A stretch of 37,983 nt of DNA. It comes from a virus. The position numbers and the translations under genes are program-made. The stretch is taken from positions 1 to 37,983 of IMG/VR virus record IMGVR_UViG_3300042691_011349. One strand, written 5' to 3'. Positions 6,694 through 14,467 of this stretch are shown here, piece after piece; positions within the stretch are counted from its first letter, which is position 1, and each line of letters starts with the position of its first letter. The notes below the pieces were generated by a model. The model did no database searches. It was not told where the DNA came from and worked only from the letters and a program-made list of their open reading frames with translations.

Positions 6694-7152
6694 TCAGGCC
6701 GCCTTCTTGTTGTTGTTGTACCAGTCCACCGAGTAGTAGCGGTCCACCTTCAGGCGCGGCGTGTTCAGCGGGGTGCCGTCCCGGTTGGCAGTCTCATGCG
6801 AGACAGTCACCACCACATCGTTGCCCGGCAGAATGTCTGCCGTGTCACGGATGGTTTCGCCCACCACATCGGCGGAGATACGCGCGAGCCGCTCCTGCAC
6901 ATAGCCGATGGTCTTCTCAGTAATCCACTGCGTGTCACGGAGGCGGCACTTCGCCAGCTCCACACCTTCCATATCCTCACCATGCATCGGCTCGACCATC
7001 GTGTAGGTCAGCTCGATACCCTGCGTACCGGAGTTCGCCTTGACGAACTTGACGGACTGCACCGTCACCAGATAGTCACCCGCCGGAGCCTGCCGGAAAG
7101 CCGGGCGCTCGGAAGCGGTGTTCTCAATGACGGTATCGAAAAGGTCAGCCAC
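6694..7152 (-). CDS. Putative ssDNA-binding protein (DUF669-like)
   Basis: 152 aa, beta-rich. The order PAGDYLVTVQSVKFVKANSG (24-43), then GIELTYTMVEP, a helical insert, then NDVVVTVSHETANRDG and a basic tail resembles phage DUF669/OB-fold proteins that act as single-strand binding proteins next to Sak4-type recombinases and RecB-like nucleases, as here. The GTG start has GGAG seven bases upstream. The gene stands alone between its own promoter/palindrome (7173-7225) and a UUCG hairpin (6645-6666), as expected for a protein needed in large amounts. The assignment rests on pattern and context. Confidence 0.6.
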   Translation of the reverse strand: MADLFDTVIENTASERPAFRQAPAGDYLVTVQSVKFVKANSGTQGIELTYTMVEPMHGEDMEGVELAKCRLRDTQWITEKTIGYVQERLARISADVVGETIRDTADILPGNDVVVTVSHETANRDGTPLNTPRLKVDRYYSVDWYNNNKKAA

Positions 7153-7172
7153 TTGTCTTCTCCACTTGAGTT

Positions 7173-7190
7173 TGTCACTACGAGGTGACA
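7173..7190. promoter_or_regulatory. Operator-like palindrome TGTCAC-N6-GTGACA
   Basis: A perfect 6-bp inverted repeat with a 6-bp spacer lies just downstream of a putative -10 box and 21 nt before the start of the ssDNA-binding-protein gene. The geometry fits a dimeric repressor site or an RNA hairpin in the leader. Confidence 0.45.
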
Positions 7191-7196
7191 GGGATA

Positions 7197-7225
7197 CAAA
7201 TACATCTGGAGGGCGTCCCCGTCAA
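7197..7225 (-). promoter_or_regulatory. Putative promoter, TTGACG-17-TATTTG
   Basis: On the minus strand a strong -35 (TTGACG, 7220-7225) with a 17-nt spacer is followed by a weak -10 (TATTTG, 7197-7202). It lies in one of the few real intergenic gaps of the left block and would drive the ssDNA-binding-protein gene. Confidence 0.45.
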
Positions 7226-7245
7226 GCACCTTCTCCAGAAATCTT

Positions 7246-7434
7246 TTAGGGCTTAAGCTTCAGGTCCACGCCGGGTCCGATCTTGAAGCCCGCCTGCTCC
7301 AGATGTGCCTTTGCATACGCTGCCTGCTCGCTCGGGGCAACGGGCTTGTGAGCATAGTTGACAAGGCCGCGAGCCTCTTTGCTCATAAGAAAACTCTTGG
7401 CGGTGCGTTTCGCAAAGCCAATCGGACGTCCCAT
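7246..7434 (-). CDS. Small basic hypothetical protein
   Basis: 62 aa, strongly basic (AKRTAKSF near the N-terminus and a KLKP tail), no recognised domain. The ATG at 7432-7434 has GGGAG eight bases upstream and begins two bases after the stop of the Sak4-like gene, so it is the last gene of that transcript. A nucleic-acid-binding role would suit its charge but is unproven. Confidence 0.6.
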   Translation of the reverse strand: MGRPIGFAKRTAKSFLMSKEARGLVNYAHKPVAPSEQAAYAKAHLEQAGFKIGPGVDLKLKP

Positions 7435-7435
7435 G

Positions 7436-8236
7436 TTAGTGGCTCCCGGTCAGGCGGTCAAGCATGGAGGCGAGGTCGAAGTCTTCGACCGGCTTGATGA
7501 GGTTGGGCGCAGAGGTACGGAGCGAAGCCTTGTCAGTGGCGCCGGTCTTGAAGAAACGCTTGCCATCACGCCCGACTTCGAGGTGCCAGATGTCAGAGAA
7601 GTAGGTCTGCATCTTCTTCGAGAACTTCTCCCCGATGCCGACCGGAATGTCACGGGCCTTGCCCACGATCTTCCCTTGGTCATCCTTCTCACCGGTCTGC
7701 ATCAGATGCGTCAGCACGATGACGGAGGCGCCGACCTTGGGTCCGGTCAGGTGATCGAGGATCGCACCGTAGTAGCGGCCCGCCACATTGTAGAGCGAGC
7801 GCAGATCACGCTTCGTCTCGGGGTCTTCGTGTGCGGCCAGCAGCAGCATCTCGCCGAGGAAGGTGCCGCTGTCGATCACGATGACGTCCTTCGGCGTCAG
7901 GCCCAGCACCGGACCCAGGTCCTCGGTCGGCGTCTTCCAATGTTCCAGCAGCTTGCAGAACTGGCGCATGGAATCGACAGCCTGCTTCGGCGCAACGGAG
8001 GTGCCCGCGAACAGGTTGGTGTTGGTGATCTTCGCCACCGCATAGGTGTTGATGTAGACGTCGGCAGCGCCCGGCTTCAAATAGGAGCCGATGACGCGGC
8101 TGTTGCTGTCGAAGTCATGGATCAGCAGGCGATAGCCAGCGTTGGCAAGCTGGGCCAGAGCGCCCGTCTTACCGGAAGCAGGTTCACCGCAGATCAGGAT
8201 GCGAGGCGGCAACGTGGTTGCTTCGAACTTAGGCAC
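7436..8236 (-). CDS. Sak4-like RecA-fold ATPase (phage nucleotide-binding protein)
   Basis: 266 aa. The P-loop GEPASGKTG (17-25) sits at the N-terminus, a DFDSN strand follows (41-45), and VIVIDS (118-123) is Walker B. This is the compact AAA_24/Sak4 architecture, a RecA-like core that works with a phage SSB in single-strand annealing or recombination-dependent replication. It is flanked by a RecB/Cas4-like nuclease upstream and a DUF669-like SSB downstream, the arrangement typical of such recombination modules. GTG start at 8234-8236, overlapping the nuclease gene by 8 nt. Confidence 0.82.
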   Translation of the reverse strand: MPKFEATTLPPRILICGEPASGKTGALAQLANAGYRLLIHDFDSNSRVIGSYLKPGAADVYINTYAVAKITNTNLFAGTSVAPKQAVDSMRQFCKLLEHWKTPTEDLGPVLGLTPKDVIVIDSGTFLGEMLLLAAHEDPETKRDLRSLYNVAGRYYGAILDHLTGPKVGASVIVLTHLMQTGEKDDQGKIVGKARDIPVGIGEKFSKKMQTYFSDIWHLEVGRDGKRFFKTGATDKASLRTSAPNLIKPVEDFDLASMLDRLTGSH

Positions 8237-9116
8237 TGAAGAGGGACTCCTCTACGGAAGGGATACGATTGTTGCGTGGATCTGTTTGCCATTGCGGACA
8301 CAGGTGCGCCACCTGACACCAGTCTTGGCATCGGACAGCTTCACCTGGCCGGTGTTCTACATACAGGGCGGCGCTCGTACTTGCAAGCTGTTCCGCTTCG
8401 ACCGGATTGTCGAACAGCTTGACGGCCTTGACGTTGCCCCGCTTCATCACCGCCCACTTGGCAGGGCGTGCCCACACATCCTGCTCCGAACAGGACTGCG
8501 GTTCGGCTGCCTGATGTAGGCGGATGCGTTCCTCGATGAAAGCGTCAGCCTGCTCCGCTGTCCATAACGGGATGGGCATGTTGAGGACCGGAGCTTGAGG
8601 GTAGTCTTGAGTCTGCTTGCTGCGACTCTTCGACCAGTCACGCAAGATCGCGATGACTGACATGGCTGGTATGACCATGCCCTTCTCACGCTCCAGCATG
8701 CGCCGATAGATGTTGGTCTGCTGCTCCCATTCACGAGGCACCTGTCCCGCCTTGATCTTGGCGACCGACGTCAGCTTGAAGTCCAGCAGTTCGCCGGTCC
8801 CCAGCAACAAGTGATCGACCTGGCCCTTCACCTTCCAGCCGAGATACTCCGCATACAGCGTGGCCTCCACCATGACGAAGGCATCCCCATCCGCAGCACG
8901 CTCGATGATGTGGTGCATCGACTGGCCCTGCAACGAATAGATCCGGTCGCTCACATCCTCTTCAAGCTCATCGTCATGTTCGAGCTTGAGCTTCCGCATC
9001 TGAGGCGGGACCAACAATTCCGTCACCGAAATGTCAGCCTCGCCCTTCGTATACGAATCATTCTGCACCGCCCTGACAATCGCCTCGGGCAGCCGCAACT
9101 TATTGGTCAGCTTCAT
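8229..9116 (-). CDS. RecB/Cas4-like PD-(D/E)XK exonuclease
   Basis: 295 aa. GQSMHHIIE (64-72) matches the GxxxH element of RecB-type nucleases, followed by GQVDHLL (D101) and LLDFKLTS (D112, K114), giving the metal site. Near the C-terminus lie C263, C267 and C273, recalling the Fe-S cluster cysteines of Cas4/AddB nucleases; an N-terminal fourth Cys is not evident, so the cluster is uncertain. It probably makes single-stranded DNA for the adjacent Sak4-like protein. The ATG overlaps the upstream gene by 17 nt. Confidence 0.82.
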   Translation of the reverse strand: MKLTNKLRLPEAIVRAVQNDSYTKGEADISVTELLVPPQMRKLKLEHDDELEEDVSDRIYSLQGQSMHHIIERAADGDAFVMVEATLYAEYLGWKVKGQVDHLLLGTGELLDFKLTSVAKIKAGQVPREWEQQTNIYRRMLEREKGMVIPAMSVIAILRDWSKSRSKQTQDYPQAPVLNMPIPLWTAEQADAFIEERIRLHQAAEPQSCSEQDVWARPAKWAVMKRGNVKAVKLFDNPVEAEQLASTSAALYVEHRPGEAVRCQDWCQVAHLCPQWQTDPRNNRIPSVEESLFSA

Positions 9117-9366
9117 ACGTCACCTCGCGCTCCTCCTGCCGCGCCGCCTCGACCAGCGCAGAGACTTCGGCGGGGGTGAGGCAGAGACCGAGATAGCGCC
9201 AGCCAGCCGCCACAACCCCGACGCAGCTTTCGTCGCCGCCAGCCCACGACCAGTCGGCTGACGCGGCATCCCATTCAGCGACAAACGGCGTGCCATTCCA
9301 TCCAAGAAGCCAGTGGCACCCATCCCGCCCCGGGTTCTGCGGGCGCCCGTCCCATGCGTCAGCCAT
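9100..9366 (-). CDS. Hypothetical Trp-rich protein
   Basis: 88 aa. I use the ATG at 9364-9366 because AAGGAG lies seven bases upstream; the longer frame to 9435 has no ribosome site and overlaps more of the upstream gene. Many Trp residues (CHWLLGWNG, VAEWD, WSWAGG) and a RYLGLCLTPAE motif near the C-terminal helix recall small single-domain phage proteins of unknown function. It is coupled to the RecB-like nuclease by a 17-nt overlap. Confidence 0.62.
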   Translation of the reverse strand: MADAWDGRPQNPGRDGCHWLLGWNGTPFVAEWDAASADWSWAGGDESCVGVVAAGWRYLGLCLTPAEVSALVEAARQEEREVTYEADQ

Positions 9367-9826
9367 GTCCCGTCTCCTTGAGTGCTGCGCGGGCGATTTC
9401 TTCCATTTCGGTGTCGAGCAAACGATCTCTGGCAATCTTCTTCAGCGCCCACCGCAGCCGGTCCCGCTCGTCTCGCAACTTGCGGGCTTGATCGCACCAG
9501 TCGTTGCCCCGCTGGATAGCTTCGTCAAGCTCGGCTTCAAGGCTGCTGATCCGACGCGCAGCTTCTGCCGCAATGGTTTCGGCTACATGCTCGCCTGTGC
9601 AGACGCCGCTTTCCTCCGTCGCACCAGGAAAGTTTTCCTGGTCATCCTTGAACCACGGATAGCCGAGGGCTTTGCCGAGACGCTGGCAAACCTCATCGTT
9701 CAGCGTGGTGTAGCCCATCCGTAGCCGCTCGATCTCGTCGGCAGCTAGGCGTGCTACTGGACTGGTCATCCCACCCATGTCGATGAATACCTCGGGCGAC
9801 CGCAACCGCTCTATGATGTCGGTCAT
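9359..9826 (-). CDS. Hypothetical coiled-coil protein
   Basis: 155 aa. It starts MTDIIERLRSPEV, has a second ADEIERLR helix (29-36), then a long coiled coil (about 86-130) and a closing ALKKIA...MEEIARAALKE segment. This helical layout is common in phage proteins of unknown role. It overlaps the upstream gene by 4 nt (ATGA) and the downstream gene by 8 nt. The middle holds two Cys (VCQRLG, GVCTGEH) with no clear metal-site spacing. Confidence 0.62.
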   Translation of the reverse strand: MTDIIERLRSPEVFIDMGGMTSPVARLAADEIERLRMGYTTLNDEVCQRLGKALGYPWFKDDQENFPGATEESGVCTGEHVAETIAAEAARRISSLEAELDEAIQRGNDWCDQARKLRDERDRLRWALKKIARDRLLDTEMEEIARAALKETGHG

Positions 9827-10116
9827 AGCTTGGCGTCCAGCAGGTCGGTGGGGAGGGGACCAGCCTTCTTCTTCTTCTTGGCTGCGACGTTGGCCTTCTT
9901 GATCTTGGCGGTACCCTCGGCAACAGCCGCGTCGTCACGGCGGGCACGCCGGTTGCGCTCGTTGATCTTACGAAGCTCGGCCACGATGAAGTCGATGTCT
10001 TCCTGCGTGGTTTCCTCGGGATCGCGCGCGAAGACTTGCGCCCTCGTGAGACGGTTCAGAACAGGAGGATTATCCACAGTCCCAGCAGCAGGTGTATCAG
10101 TCGCATCGCTACTCAT
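9823..10116 (-). CDS. Hypothetical protein with Lys-rich tail
   Basis: 97 aa from ATG 10114-10116, which has GGAG eight bases upstream; the nearby ATG at 10122 would sit only two bases from that site. The first half is acidic (DPEETTQEDIDFIVAEL). The second holds ERNRRARRD and a KKANVAAKKKKKAG tract, so it could bind nucleic acid non-specifically. No domain recognised. It follows a UUCG hairpin behind rIIB. Confidence 0.62.
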   Translation of the reverse strand: MSSDATDTPAAGTVDNPPVLNRLTRAQVFARDPEETTQEDIDFIVAELRKINERNRRARRDDAAVAEGTAKIKKANVAAKKKKKAGPLPTDLLDAKL

Positions 10117-10143
10117 CTTCATGTCTCCGGAAAGAGGTGAGAA

Positions 10144-10165
10144 GGGGAGAGCCGAAGCCCTCCCC
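10144..10165 (-). terminator. UUCG-loop hairpin after rIIB
   Basis: On the minus strand a 9-bp GC-rich stem with one mismatch closes a TTCG tetraloop, followed by CTTCTC, 11 nt after the rIIB-like stop. It matches the hairpin after the ssDNA-binding-protein gene in size and loop. Confidence 0.5.
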
Positions 10166-10175
10166 AACCTGTACG

Positions 10176-10979
10176 TTAGTCTTCGCTATCCTGACCCAGC
10201 CAGAACAGGAAGTCTTCCTCTTCCTGCGCTGCGTGTGCCGCGTCCATGTCGTAGATCGGCTTGTCCTTGAAGATATCGGCGGCGTCGGGCACCTCGAACA
10301 TCACCTCATAGGAAGTGCAGCGCAGCTTCTGGTTGCCATAGTCAGAGGGCACAGACACCACGTTGGCCGGGTCGATCTTGACCGCGACCAGCTTGTCGCC
10401 GGGCGACATGAAGCCCCGCGCATATTCGTAGGCAGCAGCATGGAAGCCATAGCTGCAAGTCTTGTTGCGGTCGTCATCGACGTCGTGGCGCGGCATGGAG
10501 TGGACGCTGCCGGGTGAGTTGTCGAAGCGACCGGAGTGCTTGTCCTTGAAATCGGAACGCACCGCCTTGTATGCGAGGAAGTAACCGTCCGGGGTGATCG
10601 GCAGGTTAGCCGCTTCGAGGAACAGGAACAACTCGTTGCGGCTGGTCATAGACGGGTTCGCCATGAGGTTGTCGAGGAACTTGCAGTAGTGGTCGAGGGG
10701 CAAGCCCTCGCGAAAGAACAGCATCATCTTGTCCACAAGGTAGCCGGTGATGGAATGGCCCTTGTAGGTCACGCCATCGTCGGTGACGGCCACGTCGCCC
10801 GCCGTCATGGCATTGATGAAGGACTTGACAGAGCCAAGCTCAATGGCCTTGTCGAAGTCATGCGCCTTGATGGCCTCGACGACAGCCTCGAAGTTCATGT
10901 GCGAGGCATCGACCACGAGGGGCGGCTCCCCGAAGGGGAACAGCGTGACGGACTTGGAGGTGAGAACGAACGGAACCAT
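10176..10979 (-). CDS. rIIB: rIIB-like protein
   Basis: 267 aa. The middle and C-terminal part carry the conserved rIIB-like run: KFLDNLMANPSMTSRNEL, FLEAANLPITPDGYFLAYKA, FDNSPGSVHSMPRHDVDDDR, CSYGFHAAAYEYA, then VAVKIDPANVVSVPSDYG. T4 rIIB acts with rIIA in membrane-associated defence against the lambda Rex system; the role here is unknown. The ATG at 10977-10979 has AAGGAG nine bases upstream. It directly follows the rIIA homologue, keeping the classic pair. Confidence 0.85.
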   Translation of the reverse strand: MVPFVLTSKSVTLFPFGEPPLVVDASHMNFEAVVEAIKAHDFDKAIELGSVKSFINAMTAGDVAVTDDGVTYKGHSITGYLVDKMMLFFREGLPLDHYCKFLDNLMANPSMTSRNELFLFLEAANLPITPDGYFLAYKAVRSDFKDKHSGRFDNSPGSVHSMPRHDVDDDRNKTCSYGFHAAAYEYARGFMSPGDKLVAVKIDPANVVSVPSDYGNQKLRCTSYEVMFEVPDAADIFKDKPIYDMDAAHAAQEEEDFLFWLGQDSED

Positions 10980-10997
10980 TGCTGCTATCTCCTTGGA

Positions 10998-13124
10998 TCA
11001 GCGGTTGATGTAGTCGTTGAGGGTAGCTTCAGGAACATTCTGGAAGTTGATGTGGTGCAGCATCGGGTGCATGTCGAGGAACTTCTTCCACTCTGCTGCC
11101 AGTTGGTAGCCTACATTCCTGCCCCGCTCCTTCGCCTTCGTCTGACCGGCAGACATCATAACATCGAGGCCCATGTGTTCGCCGTACCGGTGGTAGTCAT
11201 AGTTGCGCTTGAAGTAGGGGCGCACAATCTGTAGCACAGGATCGAGGCCCTTCCAAGTAGCTTTTTCAATGATCGCACGGCGAGGTGACATGCCCTGCGC
11301 CAGCCAAGTAAGGGCGGCACCAGCCTTGTAGTGTTCCTCGATGAAAGCCTCGGGCACATTGGCGGCCACCCAGTCGGGATCGAAGCGGACCCAGCCATGC
11401 TTGGCAAGGTTAGCCTGCAAGGTCTTGGACCTGTTCAACTCCGCAGCCGATACCCCAATGACACGGGGGTTCATGGATACCCCAAGGAAGCCGATAGCAT
11501 GGAGCGACCGCAGCGCCCGGTGGTAGTTGCCGGGAGGCTGCCCCTCCACGAACTCCAGATAGATGCCGCCCCCTGCCAGATTGATAGGCGAGGTTGTCCT
11601 GTCATAACTGTAGTCGTTGGCATCGTTGAAGACGTAGCCTCGGGTCTTGGGTGCAGTCGAGGTAGGTGCCGCCGCATTGGAAGGCGGAGCAGCCAGATCG
11701 GTGTCGATGTTGACGGGCTTGGGGATGCCGCGCTTCTCACACAGATCGCAGAAGTCTTGGTATGGAACGCCGCTAACGACAGTCAGCTTGACGTCCGTCC
11801 TCGGCGTGACCTTCGGATAGGCGTGCTTCAGCTTGGCATAGACCGCAGCCGTAACCTTCGAGGTCCACATCACCTTCCATGTCACGTTCTTGAAGCGCGG
11901 AATGGCGTGTTCGAGGCGATAGTCTTTGTCACCGTAGGGTTCGCGGCGGAAGCCATTCCAATGGGCGTGCCGCGTGTAGTCGAACAGCTTCGGCGGGGCA
12001 TCCGGCTTGGCGAGGGGAGCCAGATCCACAATCTCCCGCACGTTGATGACCTGCCCCTTCCAAGTAAGCGTCATGCTGTCCTTCAGGGCAGCCAGCACCT
12101 TGCTTGCGCCACGAGCCAACCCCTCGGGGCCGTGCAGGTATTGGCGGGCATCGGCCAGCGTCGGCTGGCTTGCAACCTCGGCCTCGACCGCCAGCCGAAC
12201 GTCACGCAGCACCTCGGCCAGGCGCAGGGTCAGGAACTTGATGGTGGCCGGGTCATAGGACAGCGCCTCCCGTGAAGGGCTGATAGACACGCTGCCCATA
12301 GGCACCCGGATCGCCAGCCACAACAGGGCCAGCACCTTCTTGGCAGGGTCGGGCAAGTCCGGAAGCGAGTTGTAGTCCAGCCGATAGGGCACGTTGCCCA
12401 TGACGACAGTCGTCTCGGACCCAATGCTCTCCCGCACCAGCCACGCCGGGCCGCCGTCCACCTGTTGCTCAGACTTGAAGGTGAGGACGTCGGAGGTGAA
12501 GCGCCATGCAGACAGATCGACGTTGTGACTAGGCATGGTCGGCCACCAGCGGAACAACTTGCCTGCCTGTTCATACCAGTCACCGAAGGTGCCGCTGGAA
12601 CGGGTGAGGGGGACGCGCACCTCGATGCCGCTGTCCGTGCCGCACTTCTCCGTGCCGACATGATTGACGCGCGGCAGTCCGTCCTGCCGATAGCAGACAT
12701 AGGTCCGCTTCTCGCCAGCGTGCCACGATGTGACCGTGAACTGGTCGGTCACGGCGAAGGGAGACTTGGAGCCAAGCCCGAAGCCGCCGATCTGGGTGTT
12801 GTCTTGGTCCTTAGTCGAGCGGAAGTAGGTGGTGTAGAGGGACAGCACATCGTCATGGGACAGGCCGTGCCCGTAGTCGCGGACATAGAAGACAGGGTCC
12901 GCATAGGTCGGCAGATGCACCTTGATGCTGCTGATCGAGTGACCGGCCTGCGTGTGTGCATCCACCGCATTGCAAGTGATCTCGCGGATCACAGCCAGCG
13001 TCTTGTTCTGGTAGAGGTTGGACGACAGGATCTCGAAGGCTTTGCTGCTGGCGGCAATGGTGAATGCGCCGCCGCTGCCAAGGCCACCAGCCTCTACAGT
13101 CTCGTGTTCACGCATCATAAGCAT
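10998..13124 (-). CDS. rIIA: rIIA-like protein with GHKL ATPase domain
   Basis: 708 aa. The N-terminal GHKL ATP-binding fold is clear: REITCNAVDAH (N box, about 47-57), VRDYGHGLS (G1, about 81-89) and IGGFGLGSKSPFA (G2, about 112-124). This matches T4 rIIA and relatives, with a long, less conserved C-terminal region containing a Pro/Ala/Thr-rich linker (about 495-510). It is paired with rIIB and probably guards against host exclusion. The start at 13122-13124 has AAGGA eight bases ahead. Confidence 0.87.
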   Translation of the reverse strand: MLMMREHETVEAGGLGSGGAFTIAASSKAFEILSSNLYQNKTLAVIREITCNAVDAHTQAGHSISSIKVHLPTYADPVFYVRDYGHGLSHDDVLSLYTTYFRSTKDQDNTQIGGFGLGSKSPFAVTDQFTVTSWHAGEKRTYVCYRQDGLPRVNHVGTEKCGTDSGIEVRVPLTRSSGTFGDWYEQAGKLFRWWPTMPSHNVDLSAWRFTSDVLTFKSEQQVDGGPAWLVRESIGSETTVVMGNVPYRLDYNSLPDLPDPAKKVLALLWLAIRVPMGSVSISPSREALSYDPATIKFLTLRLAEVLRDVRLAVEAEVASQPTLADARQYLHGPEGLARGASKVLAALKDSMTLTWKGQVINVREIVDLAPLAKPDAPPKLFDYTRHAHWNGFRREPYGDKDYRLEHAIPRFKNVTWKVMWTSKVTAAVYAKLKHAYPKVTPRTDVKLTVVSGVPYQDFCDLCEKRGIPKPVNIDTDLAAPPSNAAAPTSTAPKTRGYVFNDANDYSYDRTTSPINLAGGGIYLEFVEGQPPGNYHRALRSLHAIGFLGVSMNPRVIGVSAAELNRSKTLQANLAKHGWVRFDPDWVAANVPEAFIEEHYKAGAALTWLAQGMSPRRAIIEKATWKGLDPVLQIVRPYFKRNYDYHRYGEHMGLDVMMSAGQTKAKERGRNVGYQLAAEWKKFLDMHPMLHHINFQNVPEATLNDYINR

Positions 13125-13128
13125 TGGA

Positions 13129-13359
13129 TCAGTCCTTCTTCGCTCGGGTGTTGTGGACGAAGTTATGTGCTGACTTCATAGACGATGCGACCTTGACCAA
13201 GTCCCATCGGGGAGGCGACTGCCCCCATACAGGTGCCCATACTTTTACGGTGCCGTCAAGCTGCCGCACCATGCGACAGCCCAGATATGTCTTGCTCATG
13301 CGGACGCCCGGCTTCAATGCAGGACGGACGGGGCCTCGATCATCGACAACGCAATCCAT
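13129..13359 (-). CDS. Hypothetical protein
   Basis: 76 aa, basic. The ATG at 13357-13359 with GAGGAG eight bases upstream is favoured, although it overlaps the preceding gene by 46 nt; an internal Met at 13299 would give a 56-aa form. The body reads CRMVRQLDGTVKVWAPVWG and then a Lys/His-rich tail. No family recognised. It ends five bases before rIIA. Confidence 0.58.
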   Translation of the reverse strand: MDCVVDDRGPVRPALKPGVRMSKTYLGCRMVRQLDGTVKVWAPVWGQSPPRWDLVKVASSMKSAHNFVHNTRAKKD

Positions 13360-13598
13360 TCTAGTGTCTCCTCATAGAAGGGGCGGAACGTATCCTCGAA
13401 GCGGCGCAGTTGCTCGTCCGTCAACTCGTTGCCATCCACAACGGCGCCGACTAGTGCGACCTGTTCGAGTGCGGCCAAAGCATCGTCGCCTTCCTGCCAC
13501 TCCCGCCATACCGCAACGGCCTGGCCCTCGATGTCATGCTCCGTCCCGTCATGCAGTCGCAGGGGGAACGATACCCGGAACGCCTGTTCGCGCGTCAT
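13314..13598 (-). CDS. Hypothetical protein
   Basis: 94 aa with an excellent AGGAGG five bases before the ATG (13596-13598). It begins with a strand pair (FRVSFPLRLHDGTEHD) and continues in acidic helices. No domain recognised. Second or third gene of the long leftward operon that starts at 13910. Confidence 0.62.
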   Translation of the reverse strand: MTREQAFRVSFPLRLHDGTEHDIEGQAVAVWREWQEGDDALAALEQVALVGAVVDGNELTDEQLRRFEDTFRPFYEETLEWIALSMIEAPSVLH

Positions 13599-13610
13599 GC
13601 AATCCTCCTA

Positions 13611-13706
13611 TCACAGCATCCAGAGCTTGCGGCCCCAGCGAATATAGATCCACCCCAGCGCACCACGCTTGAAGCGGGGCAGGATATAGAACGGACGCGG
13701 CGTCAT
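13611..13706 (-). CDS. 31-aa basic aromatic peptide
   Basis: A micro-ORF with GGGAG eight bases before the ATG (13704-13706), fitted tightly between the stop at 13710 and the AGGAGG of the next gene. The product (MTPRPFYILPRFKRGALGW then IYIRWGRKLWML) is highly basic and aromatic and amphipathic enough to associate with a membrane or with RNA. The ribosome site and spacing argue that it is translated; the function is unknown. Confidence 0.5.
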   Translation of the reverse strand: MTPRPFYILPRFKRGALGWIYIRWGRKLWML

Positions 13707-13709
13707 GGC

Positions 13710-13910
13710 TCAGGCTCCCGTGTGGTTGGGGGGCAGGGTGTTGAAGGCTTCTTCCTCGGTGCGGAGGGTGTCGAGGTAGGTGGCGAAGTCGAGGCGGGCA
13801 TGGTGGCCCTGCGATGCGATGAAGTTGAGGGTGACAAGCAGCATGATGGAGGTGTCCCACCCCAGCCCATCAGCTACCTGTTGTAGTGCCCGTTGCGGAT
13901 CACGTTCCAT
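13710..13910 (-). CDS. Hypothetical protein, first gene of the left operon
   Basis: 66 aa: a short charged N-terminus, a hydrophobic helix (TSIMLLVTLNFIASQG, 20-35) and an acidic helix (DTLRTEEEAFN). The ATG at 13908-13910 follows CATAGAAGG. It lies at the divergence point with the HNH gene, so transcription of the whole rIIA-to-left block may begin just upstream. No family recognised. Confidence 0.6.
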   Translation of the reverse strand: MERDPQRALQQVADGLGWDTSIMLLVTLNFIASQGHHARLDFATYLDTLRTEEEAFNTLPPNHTGA

Positions 13911-13933
13911 GGTTGCGTTCCTTCTATGGAAGA

Positions 13934-13962
13934 TTGATTTCCTACGTGACTTCTGGTATTAT
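13934..13962 (+). promoter_or_regulatory. sigma-70-like promoter for the HNH gene, TTGATT-17-TATTAT
   Basis: TTGATT (13934-13939) and TATTAT (13957-13962) are separated by exactly 17 nt, 34 nt before the GTG of the HNH gene. The same gap may hold a leftward promoter (TAGTTA-17-TATAAA, minus strand, 13978-14006), which would overlap the start of the HNH gene; that one is weaker. Confidence 0.55.
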
Positions 13963-13995
13963 TTCCTATGGAAACTTTTTATAGGAAGTACACCT

Positions 13996-14397
13996 GTGGA
14001 TAACTACAAAGCCCTTCACCTAGAGTCGATAACCAAACTGGAAGAATCCAATCCGGATATCTGGAAAGAAGTTTATAAGAGGTCTCGTCTTTTAGCCATG
14101 CTTGCTCGCCTAAAATGTTCAGCGAAACGCAAGAAAGTTCCTTTCAACTTGAATCCGGACAACATTACTTTACCTGAATACTGTCCTGTCTTGGGAATTA
14201 AACTTGTATTCAACACTGTGGCACCTGACGACAACTCCTATAGCATGGATCGTATCGACAATACAAAAGGATACACAATGGATAATATCTGCGTCATGTC
14301 CTTAAAGGCTAACAAGATGAAATCAAACGGGACACTGACAGAACTGGTCAAGCTGGGCAAGTGGGCCGAAGCGCAGTTGAAATTTCAACCGGATTAA
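13996..14397 (+). CDS. HNH-like endonuclease (AT-rich, probably acquired)
   Basis: 133 aa from GTG 13996-13998, with AGGAAG nine bases ahead. The C-terminal half has the HNH-like layout of phage enzymes: CPVLG (63-67), SMDRIDNTKGYTMDN (83-97, with DRID and GYT..N) and MSLKANKMKSNGTL. These usually nick or cut DNA and often act in homing. It is the only rightward gene in the left 20 kb and is visibly richer in A+T than its neighbours, with AAA/AAT/TTA codons, so recent transfer is likely. Only one Cys is present, so no zinc knuckle is predicted. Confidence 0.72.
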   Translation: MDNYKALHLESITKLEESNPDIWKEVYKRSRLLAMLARLKCSAKRKKVPFNLNPDNITLPEYCPVLGIKLVFNTVAPDDNSYSMDRIDNTKGYTMDNICVMSLKANKMKSNGTLTELVKLGKWAEAQLKFQPD

Positions 14398-14467
14398 TAT
14401 AGAGTGCTGATAGTCTGCCACCCGTCTGTGCTTCTAGCTGGGCGGTGTTTCGTGTGTCAAGCCCTTG

